51,151 nucleotides of DNA, from positions 1 through 51,151 of the forward strand of contig CALEJW010000238.1 of the NCBI GenBank assembly GCA_937898635.1. Direction: 5' to 3'. The stretch is from an uncultured Pseudomonadota bacterium (GTDB lineage: Bacteria; Pseudomonadota; Gammaproteobacteria; Burkholderiales; Usitatibacteraceae). Under the pieces are notes generated by a model. The model worked only from the letters and a program-made list of their open reading frames with translations. It had not been told where the DNA came from and did not search any database. Of this stretch, positions 17,266 through 25,413 are shown in pieces; position 1 is the stretch's first letter; every line of letters begins with the position of its first letter. A program made the translations under genes and the position numbers.

Positions 17266-17598
17266 ATGAACCGCGACGAATCCCCGTTCCCGCGCGCCCC
17301 CGACGGCTGGAGCCGGGAGGAGGCCGCCCGGATCGCGCAGGGCGAAGGCATCGCGATGGGCGAGGACCACTGGGAAGTGGTCCGCGCGCTGCAGGAGTAC
17401 TTCGAGCGCCACGCCGGCGACCCCGGCTTCAAGGCCCGCGTGCTCCACGACGCCCTCGAGGAGAAGTTCCACCACAAGGGGGGACTACGCTTCCTCTACA
17501 CGCTCTTCCCCGGCGGACCCGTCGCGCAGGGCTGCCGCATCGCCGGCCTCAAGGTGCCCTGGCTCGCCGTGGACCAGAACTTCGGCAGCGTGATGTAG
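17266..17598 (+). CDS. DsrC/TusE-family sulfur-relay-like protein with an atypical C-terminus
   Basis: The 110-residue protein matches the DsrC/TusE fold (WSREEAARIAQGEGI, DHWEVVRALQEYF, KGGLRFLYTLFPGGPVAQGCRIAG). DsrC and TusE act as sulfur carriers through a flexible C-terminal arm. Cys90 corresponds to CysB of DsrC, 10 residues before where the penultimate CysA should be. Here the arm instead runs KVPWLAVDQNFGSVM and has no second cysteine, so neither the TusE nor the full DsrC trisulfide chemistry is possible as known. The ATG at 17266 is chosen for AAGGGAG nine bases upstream; a GTG at 17239 is the alternative. No dsr or tus genes lie nearby. Confidence 0.82.
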   Translation: MNRDESPFPRAPDGWSREEAARIAQGEGIAMGEDHWEVVRALQEYFERHAGDPGFKARVLHDALEEKFHHKGGLRFLYTLFPGGPVAQGCRIAGLKVPWLAVDQNFGSVM

Positions 17599-17665
17599 GG
17601 CGGGGCGAGGCGCCCGCGGCGCTTTCCCGCTAAGCTCCGGGCACCGCAAGCCCCGGAGCGAACCG

Positions 17666-18772
17666 ATGGCCCTCAAGCGCCCGACCTGGAAGGCCGGCAC
17701 CGTGGTGGTGCTGGAGCACGTCTCGAAAGTCCTCGCCGGCAACCCGCTCGGCGACCCGCACGTCCGCAGCCTCGCGGCGTGGCTGCCCCCCCAGTACGAC
17801 GAAGGCGCGACGCGCGGCCGGGGCAGGCGCTTCCCCGTGCTCGTGGACATGGTGGGTTTCACCGGCTCGGGTCTCTCGCACGTCGCGTGGAAGAACTTCA
17901 GCGAGAACGTGCCGGAGCGCGCGGCGCGGCTGGTGCACGAGAGGAAGATGGCCCCGGCGATCCTCGTGTTCCCCGACTGCTTCACCGCGCTCGGCGGCAA
18001 CCAGTACGTGAACTCGCCGGCCATCGGCGCCTACGCCGACTACCTCACGAAGGAGATCGTGCCCTTCGTGGACCGCGAGTTCCGCACGCTCGCCTCGCGC
18101 GAGCACCGCGGCTGCTTCGGCAAGAGCTCGGGCGGCTACGGCGCCATCGTCCACGGGATGAAGTACGCGGCCACCTGGGGCGCCATCGCGGATCACTCCG
18201 GCGACGCCTACTTCGACTTCGTCTATCGCCACGACTGGCCCAACACGCTGAACGAGCTGGCGAAGTACGCGCCGCGGAAGTCCGCGCCGGGCCGGGTCGA
18301 CGTGCGCAGGCGCGAGAAGGGCGCGGACCGGGGCGTGGACGACGGCCGCGTGCGCGGTTTCCTCGAGGCCGTGTGGAAGAAGCCCAGGCTCTCGACGGCC
18401 GAGGGGCACGCCCTCATGAACCTGTGCATGGCGGCGACCTACGACCCGGACCGCCGCGCGCCCAACGGCTTCCGCCTGCCCTTCAACCTCGAGACCGGGG
18501 AGCTCCTCGCGGCGCGCTGGAAGCGCTGGCAGGCCGCGGATCCGGTGAACCTCGTGGCGAGGCACCGCCGCGATCTCGCCACGCTGCGCGGCATCTACCT
18601 CGACTGCGGCTCGCGCGACCAGTACCACATCCACTACGGCATGCGCATCCTCTCCAAGCGCCTCGCGCTCGCGGGCCTCGCGCACACCTACGAGGAGTTC
18701 GACGACACGCACTCCGACATCGACTACCGGATGGACGTGTCGCTCCCGTTCCTCACGCGCGCCCTGCGCTAG
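17666..18772 (+). CDS. Alpha/beta-hydrolase esterase (enterochelin-esterase / esterase-D-like)
   Basis: The 368-residue hydrolase has the nucleophile elbow GKSSG with Ser154, an acid probably at Asp318 in LDCGSRDQ and His349 in FDDTHSD. The fold resembles PF00756 esterases (putative esterase family), which cleave esters such as siderophore, acyl or S-formylglutathione esters. It has no signal peptide and no siderophore genes nearby, so the substrate is open. GGAGCGAACCG precedes the ATG. It converges with an AraC-family gene and shares a CTAG with it: both stop codons lie within the same four bases. Confidence 0.85.
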   Translation: MALKRPTWKAGTVVVLEHVSKVLAGNPLGDPHVRSLAAWLPPQYDEGATRGRGRRFPVLVDMVGFTGSGLSHVAWKNFSENVPERAARLVHERKMAPAILVFPDCFTALGGNQYVNSPAIGAYADYLTKEIVPFVDREFRTLASREHRGCFGKSSGGYGAIVHGMKYAATWGAIADHSGDAYFDFVYRHDWPNTLNELAKYAPRKSAPGRVDVRRREKGADRGVDDGRVRGFLEAVWKKPRLSTAEGHALMNLCMAATYDPDRRAPNGFRLPFNLETGELLAARWKRWQAADPVNLVARHRRDLATLRGIYLDCGSRDQYHIHYGMRILSKRLALAGLAHTYEEFDDTHSDIDYRMDVSLPFLTRALR

Positions 18773-19701
18773 CGCCGGCGCCGCGGCTTGCGCCGCCAGA
18801 CGGACGGGGGCTTGCCGAAGACGCGCTTGAACGCGCGCGAGAAGGAGTTCACCGCCTCGTAGCCCGCCTCGCGCGCCACGGCCTCGATGGACCGGGGCGT
18901 GGTCGCGAGCGCGTGCGCGGCGAGCTGCAGGCGCACGCGCGTGAGGAAGCCGAAGATGGGCTCGCCCACCACGAGGGAAAAGCGCTCCGCGAGCGCCGAG
19001 CGCGAGAGCCCCCCCTGGCGCGCGAGGCGCTCGACCGTCCAGTGCTCGCCCGGCCGGCCGTGCACCAGCGCGAGGGCGGCGCCGACGTGGCGGTCGTTCA
19101 GTCCCGCGAGCCAGCCCGTGCCGCCCGGCGGCAGGCTCTCCACGTGGCGGCGCAGCGACTCGATCAGCACGAGCTCGGCCACGCGCGAGAGCGCCGCCGC
19201 GCCCCCGGGACGCGGCGCATCGGAGCCGGAAAGCGACAGCCCCAGCGAGTCCGTGAGCCAGGCGAGGGGCGGCGTGCCGCGAAGGCTCGCGACGAGCGCG
19301 GCCGGAAGCGCGGCGAAGAGCGGTTCGGCGAGGTGGCGGTCCGCGGAAATGGCGAGCGTGGCCCAGCGGGCGCGCCGCCCCGTCCCGCCCAGGGAGACGG
19401 GCGCGAGTTCCCCGGCCACGGGCGGGCGCAGGAGGGCGGCGAGGGGCGTTGCCTCGGCGGCGAGGTCGGTGCCGATGGCATGGCTGTCGCCGTGCGCGGC
19501 GAAGGCGACGTCGCCGCCGCGCAGCGCGACCGGCTCGCCATCGCCCACGCGGAAGAGGCAGTCGCCGGCGAGGAGCACGTGCGCGAACGCGCGCGTCGAG
19601 GAAGCGGGGACGGACACGCACCACGCGCCGCCGGCCGTGGCGTCGGCGAGGACGGCGCCGGAGAACCCGGCCAGGCGAAGCACCTCGGAAAGCGCGTCCA
19701 C
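18769..19701 (-). CDS. AraC-family transcriptional regulator with cupin domain
   Basis: The 310-residue protein has an N-terminal cupin (AraC-binding-like) domain, including LLAGDCLFRVGDGEPVALRGGD, and a C-terminal double helix-turn-helix (LARQGGLSRSALAERFS; then RSIEAVAREAGYEAVNSFSRAFKR with FGKPPSVWRR). The start is GTG, with no clear ribosome site. It ends on the CTAG it shares with the convergent esterase, which makes that esterase a candidate target. The DUF2863 gene lies 25 bases upstream on the same strand. Confidence 0.88.
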   Translation of the reverse strand: MDALSEVLRLAGFSGAVLADATAGGAWCVSVPASSTRAFAHVLLAGDCLFRVGDGEPVALRGGDVAFAAHGDSHAIGTDLAAEATPLAALLRPPVAGELAPVSLGGTGRRARWATLAISADRHLAEPLFAALPAALVASLRGTPPLAWLTDSLGLSLSGSDAPRPGGAAALSRVAELVLIESLRRHVESLPPGGTGWLAGLNDRHVGAALALVHGRPGEHWTVERLARQGGLSRSALAERFSLVVGEPIFGFLTRVRLQLAAHALATTPRSIEAVAREAGYEAVNSFSRAFKRVFGKPPSVWRRKPRRRR

Positions 19702-19726
19702 GGCGGCGGGGGGCGTGCGCCCGCCC

Positions 19727-20914
19727 TCAGTGGAAATGCGCCGCGGGCGAGTCGGCTTCCTCCGGAAGCTCGGCGTGCACCATCTCGGCGTCGGGGTTCG
19801 CGAAGAGCGGCGCGCCGCAGTCGTCGCAGTACTCGGGCTCGAAGGTGCCGGTGAGGCGCTTGACTTCGGTGACGCCGCACTGCGCGAGCTCCGCCACGAG
19901 GTCCTCCACGGGGCCGGGGTTGGCGTTCTCGTCCTCGCGGCCGTAGAGCGGCCAGACGACGCCGTGCGCGACGTGGCTGTCCCCGTCGAGGGTGAACCCC
20001 ACGCGGTACTCGTCGACGCGCTCCTCGCCGAAGCCGGCGATCACCGCGCGCAGCTGCCCGGCCTCGGCCTGCAGCGTGTTCTCGAGGAAGGCCACGCCCG
20101 CGCGGATCGCGTACGGGCGCACCCGGCGGTCGGCCTCGCGGCAGTTCACGTAGTAGGAGTCCGGCAGCAGGCACTCGAAGACGCAGCCCGGCAGCATCTT
20201 GGCGATCGTGGGGCGGGCCTGCGCGATCCACTGCTCCAGGCTCGCCGTGCGCCCGGCGTGGCCGCTCGCGTCCTCCTGCCAGCGGAAGAGGGGCTTGCCG
20301 CGCAGGGCCGCGACGGAGGCGATGACGAAGCGGGAATCGGAAAGGAGCTGCGCCGTCTCCGGCATGCGCGCGAAGTCGATGCGCGGGATCTCCCCGGAGA
20401 CGGCCGCGTCGCCCAGGCGCGCGGCGAGGCGGCGAAGCTCGGAGAAGTGCCGCGGCAGCTGGTCGATGGAGTAGAGGTAGGGCACCAGCGCCACGCGCGT
20501 GTCCGCGGCGAGCACGTGGGCCTGGAGCTGGACCTTCAGGGCCTGGGCGTCCTCGCGGGCGACCGGGCCTGAGCCGATGGCGTACTTCGACCACGCCACC
20601 ACGGGCGCGGCGATGAGGAGCGATTCCCAGGCGAGGTCGCCCTGCAGGAAGCTCACCGACTCGGAGATCCCCTCGGCGCGCTCGATGAGCACGTCGTAGG
20701 CGCCGGAATTGGTCTGGAAGAGGTGGTCGAGCGTGGCGTCCAGGGGCGCGTCGTTGCCGTGCTCGAGGAGCTTCTCCACGAGGGCGGCGATCTGCGCCTC
20801 CCAGAAGCGGTCCTCGGTGAGGCTCCCGGAGGTGTGCAGGCCGTTGGCCAGGGCGATGAGTCGTTCGGCGTCCCGGGTGAGGCGGGGCGCGGACTTGCTT
20901 CGGGTGCGGGCCAT
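19727..20914 (-). CDS. DUF2863-family protein
   Basis: The 395-residue protein begins RLTRDAERLIALANGLHTSGSLTEDRFWE and ends with a possible metal or redox site, EYCDDCGAPLFANPDAEMVHAE. This resembles the DUF2863 family that I know mainly from betaproteobacteria, where the function is unknown. There is no signal peptide or membrane segment, so it is probably cytoplasmic. The family call is from memory of the sequence pattern, not from a profile match. Confidence 0.65.
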   Translation of the reverse strand: MARTRSKSAPRLTRDAERLIALANGLHTSGSLTEDRFWEAQIAALVEKLLEHGNDAPLDATLDHLFQTNSGAYDVLIERAEGISESVSFLQGDLAWESLLIAAPVVAWSKYAIGSGPVAREDAQALKVQLQAHVLAADTRVALVPYLYSIDQLPRHFSELRRLAARLGDAAVSGEIPRIDFARMPETAQLLSDSRFVIASVAALRGKPLFRWQEDASGHAGRTASLEQWIAQARPTIAKMLPGCVFECLLPDSYYVNCREADRRVRPYAIRAGVAFLENTLQAEAGQLRAVIAGFGEERVDEYRVGFTLDGDSHVAHGVVWPLYGREDENANPGPVEDLVAELAQCGVTEVKRLTGTFEPEYCDDCGAPLFANPDAEMVHAELPEEADSPAAHFH

Positions 20915-20966
20915 GGCGGGAGCGGGCGGGGAATCGCCCTTCGTGGTGACGATTCGTCGGGCGCGT

Positions 20967-20976
20967 ATTTTATCAT
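20967..20976. promoter_or_regulatory. Overlapping divergent -10 boxes
   Basis: TAAAAT on the minus strand (20972-20967), facing the DUF2863 gene, and TATCAT on the plus strand (20971-20976), facing the DUF2237 gene, overlap by two bases. Neither has a good -35 element. If both are real, initiation of one would exclude the other. Confidence 0.35.
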
Positions 20977-21006
20977 TGCGGCTGCGAACGACCGGAGCCG
21001 GGGACG

Positions 21007-21396
21007 ATGGAGGGGGACCTGAACGTGCTGGGCGGGGAACTGCGGGCCTGCAGCTACGACCCGTTGACGGGCTTCTACCGGGACGGCGCCTGCCAGGAGG
21101 CCGGCGAGGACGCGGGCACGCACCTGGTGTGCGCGCGGATGACGGCGGAGTTCCTCGCCTTCAGCCGCTCACGCGGCAACGACCTCGTGACGCCCCGGCC
21201 CGAGCTGCGCTTCCGCGGCCTCAAGGCGGGCGATCGCTGGTGCGTCTGCGCCCTGCGCTGGCTGGAGGCGCTGGCGGCCGGGGTCGCGCCGCCCGTGGTG
21301 CTGGAGGCTACGCACGAGCGTGCGCTGGACCTCGTGCCCCTCGGGGTGCTGAAGGCGCATGCGTTCGATTCGAGCCCCAGCCGCGAATCGCCCTGA
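21007..21396 (+). CDS. DUF2237-family protein
   Basis: The 129-residue protein matches the DUF2237 pattern: NVLGGELRACSYDPLTGFYRDG, CARMTAEFLAFSRSRGNDL and GDRWCVCALRWLEA. Family members carry conserved cysteines and are of unknown function. Cys residues at DGACQ, VCARM and CVCAL are kept here. A GGGG stretch, rather than a clear Shine-Dalgarno, lies upstream of the ATG. Its last 89 bases overlap a possible small antisense gene. Confidence 0.8.
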   Translation: MEGDLNVLGGELRACSYDPLTGFYRDGACQEAGEDAGTHLVCARMTAEFLAFSRSRGNDLVTPRPELRFRGLKAGDRWCVCALRWLEALAAGVAPPVVLEATHERALDLVPLGVLKAHAFDSSPSRESP

Positions 21397-21481
21397 AGGC
21401 GCGCCCGAGGAGCCGGGAAAGCTCCTGCCCCCGCAATTCCCGCGCCCTGCATTCCAGTTCCATCCGGTTTTCGATGCTCAT
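21308..21481 (-). CDS. Possible small basic protein (57 aa), divergent from the LysR gene
   Basis: The frame starts MSIENRMELECRARELRGQ and continues with a basic amphipathic helix (ELSRLLGRAFRAIRG) before a low-complexity tail. The support is an AAAGGA five bases before the ATG and a plausible promoter (TTGTAT, 17 bases, TAGATT). Against it, the second half runs antisense through the end of the DUF2237 gene and may be unselected. The N-terminal helix recalls short DUF1127-like peptides, but I do not claim homology. Confidence 0.4.
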   Translation of the reverse strand: MSIENRMELECRARELRGQELSRLLGRAFRAIRGWGSNRTHAPSAPRGARGPAHARA

Positions 21482-21525
21482 GGCGGTCCTTTCGGTGCCG
21501 GCGCCAAGGCGGCGCCCATGCACCC

Positions 21526-21554
21526 AATCTAATTGCGCGCCAGGTGATATACAA
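21526..21554 (-). promoter_or_regulatory. Possible promoter of the 57-residue minus-strand gene
   Basis: Minus-strand TTGTAT (21554-21549) and TAGATT (21531-21526) are separated by 17 bases. They match consensus at 3 of 6 and 4 of 6. The -35 region overlaps a plus-strand -10 candidate for lysR, TACAAT (21550-21555). Confidence 0.3.
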
Positions 21555-21571
21555 TCCGTCAAAATGGCACA

Positions 21572-21585
21572 TGATTGATGAATCA
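21572..21585. promoter_or_regulatory. Palindrome upstream of the LysR gene
   Basis: TGATT-GATG-AATCA is a perfect 5+4+5 inverted repeat 15 bases before the lysR start. LysR regulators commonly bind dyads of this size near their own promoter, so autoregulation is plausible. Confidence 0.4.
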
Positions 21586-21599
21586 GAGGCACAAATAGC

Positions 21600-22520
21600 A
21601 TGGGCAACCCCACGGACATGGCCGCCTTCGTGCTCGCGGTGGAGAAGGGCGGCTTCTCCCCGGCGGCTCGGGAGCTCGGGATGACGCCCTCGGCGATCTC
21701 CAAGCTCGTCACGCGCATGGAGGACCGGCTGGGGGTGCGCCTGCTCAACCGCACCACGCGGCGCCTCGCCCTCACGCCCGAGGGGGAGGCCTTCCACCAC
21801 CGCGCGCAGCGCATCCTCGCCGACATCGAGGAGGCGGAGAACGAGGTCGCCCGCTTCCGCGAGCGGCCCCACGGCCGCATCCGCGTCAACGTGGGCACCG
21901 CCTTCGGCACCTACCAGTTCGTCCCGGCCCTGCCGGAGTTCCTCGCGCGCTACCCGGAGATCGAGGTCGAGATCACCATGACCGACCGCGTCGTGGACCT
22001 GATGGAGGAGGGCGCCGACGTCGGCATCCGCTCCGGGAACCTGCCCGACTCCTCCCTCGTCGCGCGGCGCATCTGCGACATGGAGCGCGTGATCTGCGCC
22101 TCGCCCGCGTACCTGCGCCGGCGCGGCGTGCCGAGGAAGCCCGCCGACCTCGCGCGCCACAACTGCCTGGTGCTCGCGGGCACGCCGCAGTTCCACCGCT
22201 GGCCGTTCAACTTCCCCGACGGCGTGAGGAACGTGGAGGTCGCGGGCAACGTCACCGCCAACAACGCCGAGACCCTGGTGCAGCTCGCGACCATGGGCCT
22301 GGGCATCATCCGCCTGGCCGACGTGATCGTGGGAGACGCGATCGCGAAGGGACTCCTGAAGCCGGTGCTCGCCGAGGTCCACCACGTGGAGCCGCTGCCG
22401 CTGCACGCGCTCTACCCGAGGGGCCGGCACCGCTCGCCGCGCGTGGCCGCGCTCGTCGACTTCCTGGTGGAGAAGTTCGCGGGCGCGCCCTGGCGCGTGC
22501 CGGCGCCGGGGCGCCGCTGA
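21600..22520 (+). CDS. LysR-family transcriptional regulator
   Basis: The 306-residue regulator has the LysR helix-turn-helix (FSPAARELGMTPSAISKLVTRMEDRLGVRLLNRTTRRLALT) at residues about 18-58 and a periplasmic-binding-protein-like effector domain (NVGTAFGTYQFVPALPEFL; LATMGLGIIRLADVIV). It resembles the large DsdC/CrgA-like subgroup whose effectors are mostly unknown. The gene ends two bases before the nuclease gene, which is unusual for LysR genes and suggests co-transcription. AGAGG lies 11 bases before the ATG. Confidence 0.92.
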   Translation: MGNPTDMAAFVLAVEKGGFSPAARELGMTPSAISKLVTRMEDRLGVRLLNRTTRRLALTPEGEAFHHRAQRILADIEEAENEVARFRERPHGRIRVNVGTAFGTYQFVPALPEFLARYPEIEVEITMTDRVVDLMEEGADVGIRSGNLPDSSLVARRICDMERVICASPAYLRRRGVPRKPADLARHNCLVLAGTPQFHRWPFNFPDGVRNVEVAGNVTANNAETLVQLATMGLGIIRLADVIVGDAIAKGLLKPVLAEVHHVEPLPLHALYPRGRHRSPRVAALVDFLVEKFAGAPWRVPAPGRR

Positions 22521-22522
22521 GG

Positions 22523-23959
22523 ATGCTCGCGCCCGCCGTCGCCTTCGTCGACCTGGAGACCACCGGCACCTCGTCCTCGGGCGACCGGGTGACGGAGGTC
22601 GCGATCGTGCGCGTGGTGGACGGCGAGGTGGTCGAGGAGTGGTCCACGCTGGTGGACCCGGAGCGCTCGATCCCGCCCGACATCCAGGTCCTCACGGGCA
22701 TCACCAACGAGAGCGTGCGCGGCGCGCCCACTTTCGCGCGGATCGCGGACGAGGTCCGCGGCCGCCTCGAGGGGCACCTCTTCGTCGCCCACAACGCGCG
22801 CTTCGACTACGGCTTCCTCAAGAACGAGTTCGCGCGCCTCGAGTTGCCCTTCACCGCCGAGGTGCTTTGCACCGTGCGCCTGTCGCGCAGGCTCTACCCG
22901 GAGGCCGTCGGCCACGGCCTGGACGCCCTCATCGCCCGGCACGGGCTCGCCGATCCCCTGGACGCGCTGGAGCCGGCGGCGCGCACGGGCCGGCACTCGG
23001 CGCTGGGAGACGCGCGCGCGCTGTGGCGCTTCGCCCGCGTGATCGAGCGCGAGAAGCCCCCGGAGGAGATCGCCGCGGCCGTGCGGCGCCTGCTCAAGGT
23101 CCCGAGCCTGCCGCCGCAGCTCCCGCCCGACGCGCTGGAGGGCGTGCCCGAGGCGCCCGGCGTCTACCGCTTCTTCGGCGTGAACGACCTGCCGCTCTAC
23201 ATCGGCAAGAGCGTGAACCTGCGCGAGCGCGTGCGCTCGCACTTCACCTCGGACTACCGCAACGCGAACGACCAGCGCCTGTCCTCGGAGATCCGCCGCC
23301 TCGACTGGATCGAGACGGCCGGCGAGCTCGGGGCGCTGCTGCTGGAGTCGCGCCTGGTGAAGGAGGTCGCGCCCCTGCACAACGCGATGCTGCGCCGGCG
23401 GCGCACGAACGTCGTGATGCGCCTGCCGTCGCTTCGCGAGGCGCCGGAGTTCGCGAAGCTGGACGAGGTGGACTGGGATGCGCGCGGCCCCGGCGCCGAG
23501 CCGCTCTACGGGCCCTTCGCCTCGGCCCGCGCCGCCCGCGACGTGCTGGAGGAGATCGCCGCCGAAGAGGGCCTGTGCTGGCGCCAGCTCGGGTGGGAGA
23601 AGCGCGGCGGTCCCTGCTTCGCGCGGCAGCTGCGCAAGTGCCGCGGGGCCTGCGTGGGCGAGGAGCCTGCCGAGGCGCACAACCTGCGGCTCGCCACCGC
23701 GCTCGAGGCGAGGCGCATTCCCGACTGGCCCTTCGCGGGGCCGGTGGCGATCGTGGAGCGCGACGCGCTGCGCGGGATCGAGGAGGCGCACGTGATCCGC
23801 GAGTGGCGCCACCTCGGCACCGCTCGCGACGAGGACGAACTCGCCTCGCTCGCCGCGACGCGCCGCCTGCCCGAGTTCGACCCCGACATCCTGAAGCTGC
23901 TGCGGCGCTGGCTCGCGGAGCATCCCGGGCGCGCGCGCGAGCTCGAGCCGCGCGGCTAG
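22523..23959 (+). CDS. DEDDh 3'-5' exonuclease fused to a UvrC/Cho-like GIY-YIG endonuclease
   Basis: The 478-residue protein joins two nucleases. Residues 1-175 form a DnaQ-type exonuclease with Asp10, Glu12 (VDLETTG), Asp95 (HNARFDYGF), His158 and Asp163 (HSALGD). Residues about 208-300 form a GIY-YIG domain with APGVYRF, LYIGKS, the Arg of NLRERV and Glu275 in LLLESRL. Cys352, Cys365, Cys373 and Cys377 match the spacing of the iron-sulfur cysteines of UvrC (x12-x7-x3 here). UvrB-binding and helix-hairpin-helix regions of UvrC are absent, as in E. coli Cho. Such fusions are known; the role is probably alternative excision repair. It follows lysR by two bases and shares a CTAG stop with the convergent HMCES gene. 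Confidence 0.92.
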   Translation: MLAPAVAFVDLETTGTSSSGDRVTEVAIVRVVDGEVVEEWSTLVDPERSIPPDIQVLTGITNESVRGAPTFARIADEVRGRLEGHLFVAHNARFDYGFLKNEFARLELPFTAEVLCTVRLSRRLYPEAVGHGLDALIARHGLADPLDALEPAARTGRHSALGDARALWRFARVIEREKPPEEIAAAVRRLLKVPSLPPQLPPDALEGVPEAPGVYRFFGVNDLPLYIGKSVNLRERVRSHFTSDYRNANDQRLSSEIRRLDWIETAGELGALLLESRLVKEVAPLHNAMLRRRRTNVVMRLPSLREAPEFAKLDEVDWDARGPGAEPLYGPFASARAARDVLEEIAAEEGLCWRQLGWEKRGGPCFARQLRKCRGACVGEEPAEAHNLRLATALEARRIPDWPFAGPVAIVERDALRGIEEAHVIREWRHLGTARDEDELASLAATRRLPEFDPDILKLLRRWLAEHPGRARELEPRG

Positions 23960-24618
23960 GCGTCGGCGAGGACCTCGGGGGAGTCGTTGCGCGGGTTGCC
24001 CACGAGCCGGGAGATCGCGCGCACGTCCAGGGCGCCCGCGTAGGGCACCAGCAGCGCCTGCGCCCGGGCCGGGGGCGCGGTGAGCCAGTCCTCGACCCCG
24101 TCGGCCGGCAGGATCACCGGCATCCGGTCGTGGATCGGCGCGACCGTCCCGTTCGCCTCGGTGGTGAGGATGGTGAAGGTCTCCACCGGCGGCGCCTCGG
24201 GCGCGCCCTTGTCGTGCCAGCGCTCCCAGAGGCCCGCCAGCGCGAAGACGGGCTGGTCCGCCGCCGTGATCGCATAGGGCTGCTTGCGGCCCGGCTCGCC
24301 CTTCCACTCGAAGAAGCCGGTCGCCGGCACCACGCAGCGACGGCTGCGGAAGGCGTTGCGGAAGGAGGGCTTCTCGGCGGCGGTCTCGCTGCGGGCATTG
24401 ATCAGGCGGTTGCCGATGGCGAGGTCCTTCGACCAGAAGGGCACGAGGCCCCAGCGCAGCATCGCCACCTCGCGGCCCCCGGCCTCGGCCGCGCGCACGA
24501 CCGGCGCCTCCTGCGTGGGCGCGATGTTGAAGCGCTTGCGGATGCGCTCGTGCACCGGCACGTTGAACGTGTAGGCGATCACGTTGCCGTCGGCGTCGAG
24601 GAAGTAGCGGCTGCACAT
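23956..24618 (-). CDS. yedK: SRAP/HMCES-family abasic-site DNA-protein crosslink protein (YedK)
   Basis: The 220-residue protein covalently caps abasic sites in single-stranded DNA. The catalytic Cys2 follows the initiator Met (MCSRY), and the other active residues are in place: Asn75 in INARSE, Glu104 in FFEWKG and His163 in PIHDRMP. The numbering is nearly identical to E. coli YedK. The frame runs open to 24969, but Cys2 fixes the start at 24618. It is convergent with a DEDDh/GIY-YIG nuclease gene, so two DNA-damage enzymes are paired here. Confidence 0.95.
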   Translation of the reverse strand: MCSRYFLDADGNVIAYTFNVPVHERIRKRFNIAPTQEAPVVRAAEAGGREVAMLRWGLVPFWSKDLAIGNRLINARSETAAEKPSFRNAFRSRRCVVPATGFFEWKGEPGRKQPYAITAADQPVFALAGLWERWHDKGAPEAPPVETFTILTTEANGTVAPIHDRMPVILPADGVEDWLTAPPARAQALLVPYAGALDVRAISRLVGNPRNDSPEVLADA

Positions 24619-24679
24619 GCGCGAAAGTATTGCACAGGGTTGCCGCTGCCCCGGCGCACCGGTAACCTGTGCGCGAACC

Positions 24680-25399
24680 ATGCCCAAGCCCCTTGCCTGC
24701 CCGAGCTGCCGGGCCCCCATGGACAAGCGCCGCTTCGGGCGCCAGGTCCACGGCGACGTGATCCTGGACCTCTGCTGGGACTGCCACGGGATCTGGTTCG
24801 ACCAGTACGAGAGCGCGCAGCTCTCCCCGCGCTCGGTGATCGAGCTCTTCCGCCTCGTCCACGAGCACCGCGGCCAGCCCGCGCGCGCGCTCGCCGACCG
24901 CATGGGCTGCCCGCACTGCAAGGCGAAGCTCCTGGTCACCCAGGACGTGCAGCGCACGAACCGCCTCACCTACCACCGCTGCCCCGAGGGCCACGGCCGC
25001 TTCACGACCTTCTTCCAGTTCCTGCGCGAGAAGCAGTTCGTCCGCTCGCTCTCGGGGCCGGAGATCGAGACGCTCAAGGCGACGGTGAAGCAGGTGCGCT
25101 GCTCGGGTTGCGGCGCCATCGTCGACCTCTCCCGGGACAGCGCCTGCGCCTATTGCCGCTCGCCCATCTCGGTGCTGGACGCCGAGGCCGTCGAGAAGAC
25201 GCTCGCCCAGCTCGACGAGGCGGACCGCCGCCGCACGCGGCCGAACGCGCGCGAGATGGCCGAGGCCTTCGAGTCCCTCGTGGCCACGCACAAGGACGCG
25301 AGGCGCGCGAGCCCGTGGCTGCGCGACATCTCCCCCATGCAATCCACGCCCGCCGTGATCGACCTGGTCGTCGACGGCATCTCGCGACTCTTCCGCTGA
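24680..25399 (+). CDS. Zinc-ribbon (TFIIB-type) protein of unknown function
   Basis: The 239-residue protein carries three zinc-ribbon-like units: CPSCRAPM...CWDCHGIWFD at residues 7-45, CPHCKAKL...RCPEGHG at about 77-110, and CSGCGAI...CAYCRSP at about 137-160. The first matches the zf-TFIIB type. There is no signal peptide. The ATG is chosen because the conserved ribbon starts seven residues later; the longer frame would overlap the divergent yedK start. A weak promoter (TTGCCG, 17 bases, TAACCT at 24663-24668) ends 11 bases before the ATG. The META lipoprotein gene follows after 14 bases. Confidence 0.75.
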   Translation: MPKPLACPSCRAPMDKRRFGRQVHGDVILDLCWDCHGIWFDQYESAQLSPRSVIELFRLVHEHRGQPARALADRMGCPHCKAKLLVTQDVQRTNRLTYHRCPEGHGRFTTFFQFLREKQFVRSLSGPEIETLKATVKQVRCSGCGAIVDLSRDSACAYCRSPISVLDAEAVEKTLAQLDEADRRRTRPNAREMAEAFESLVATHKDARRASPWLRDISPMQSTPAVIDLVVDGISRLFR

Positions 25400-25413
25400 A
25401 AGGTTCCGCCGCC

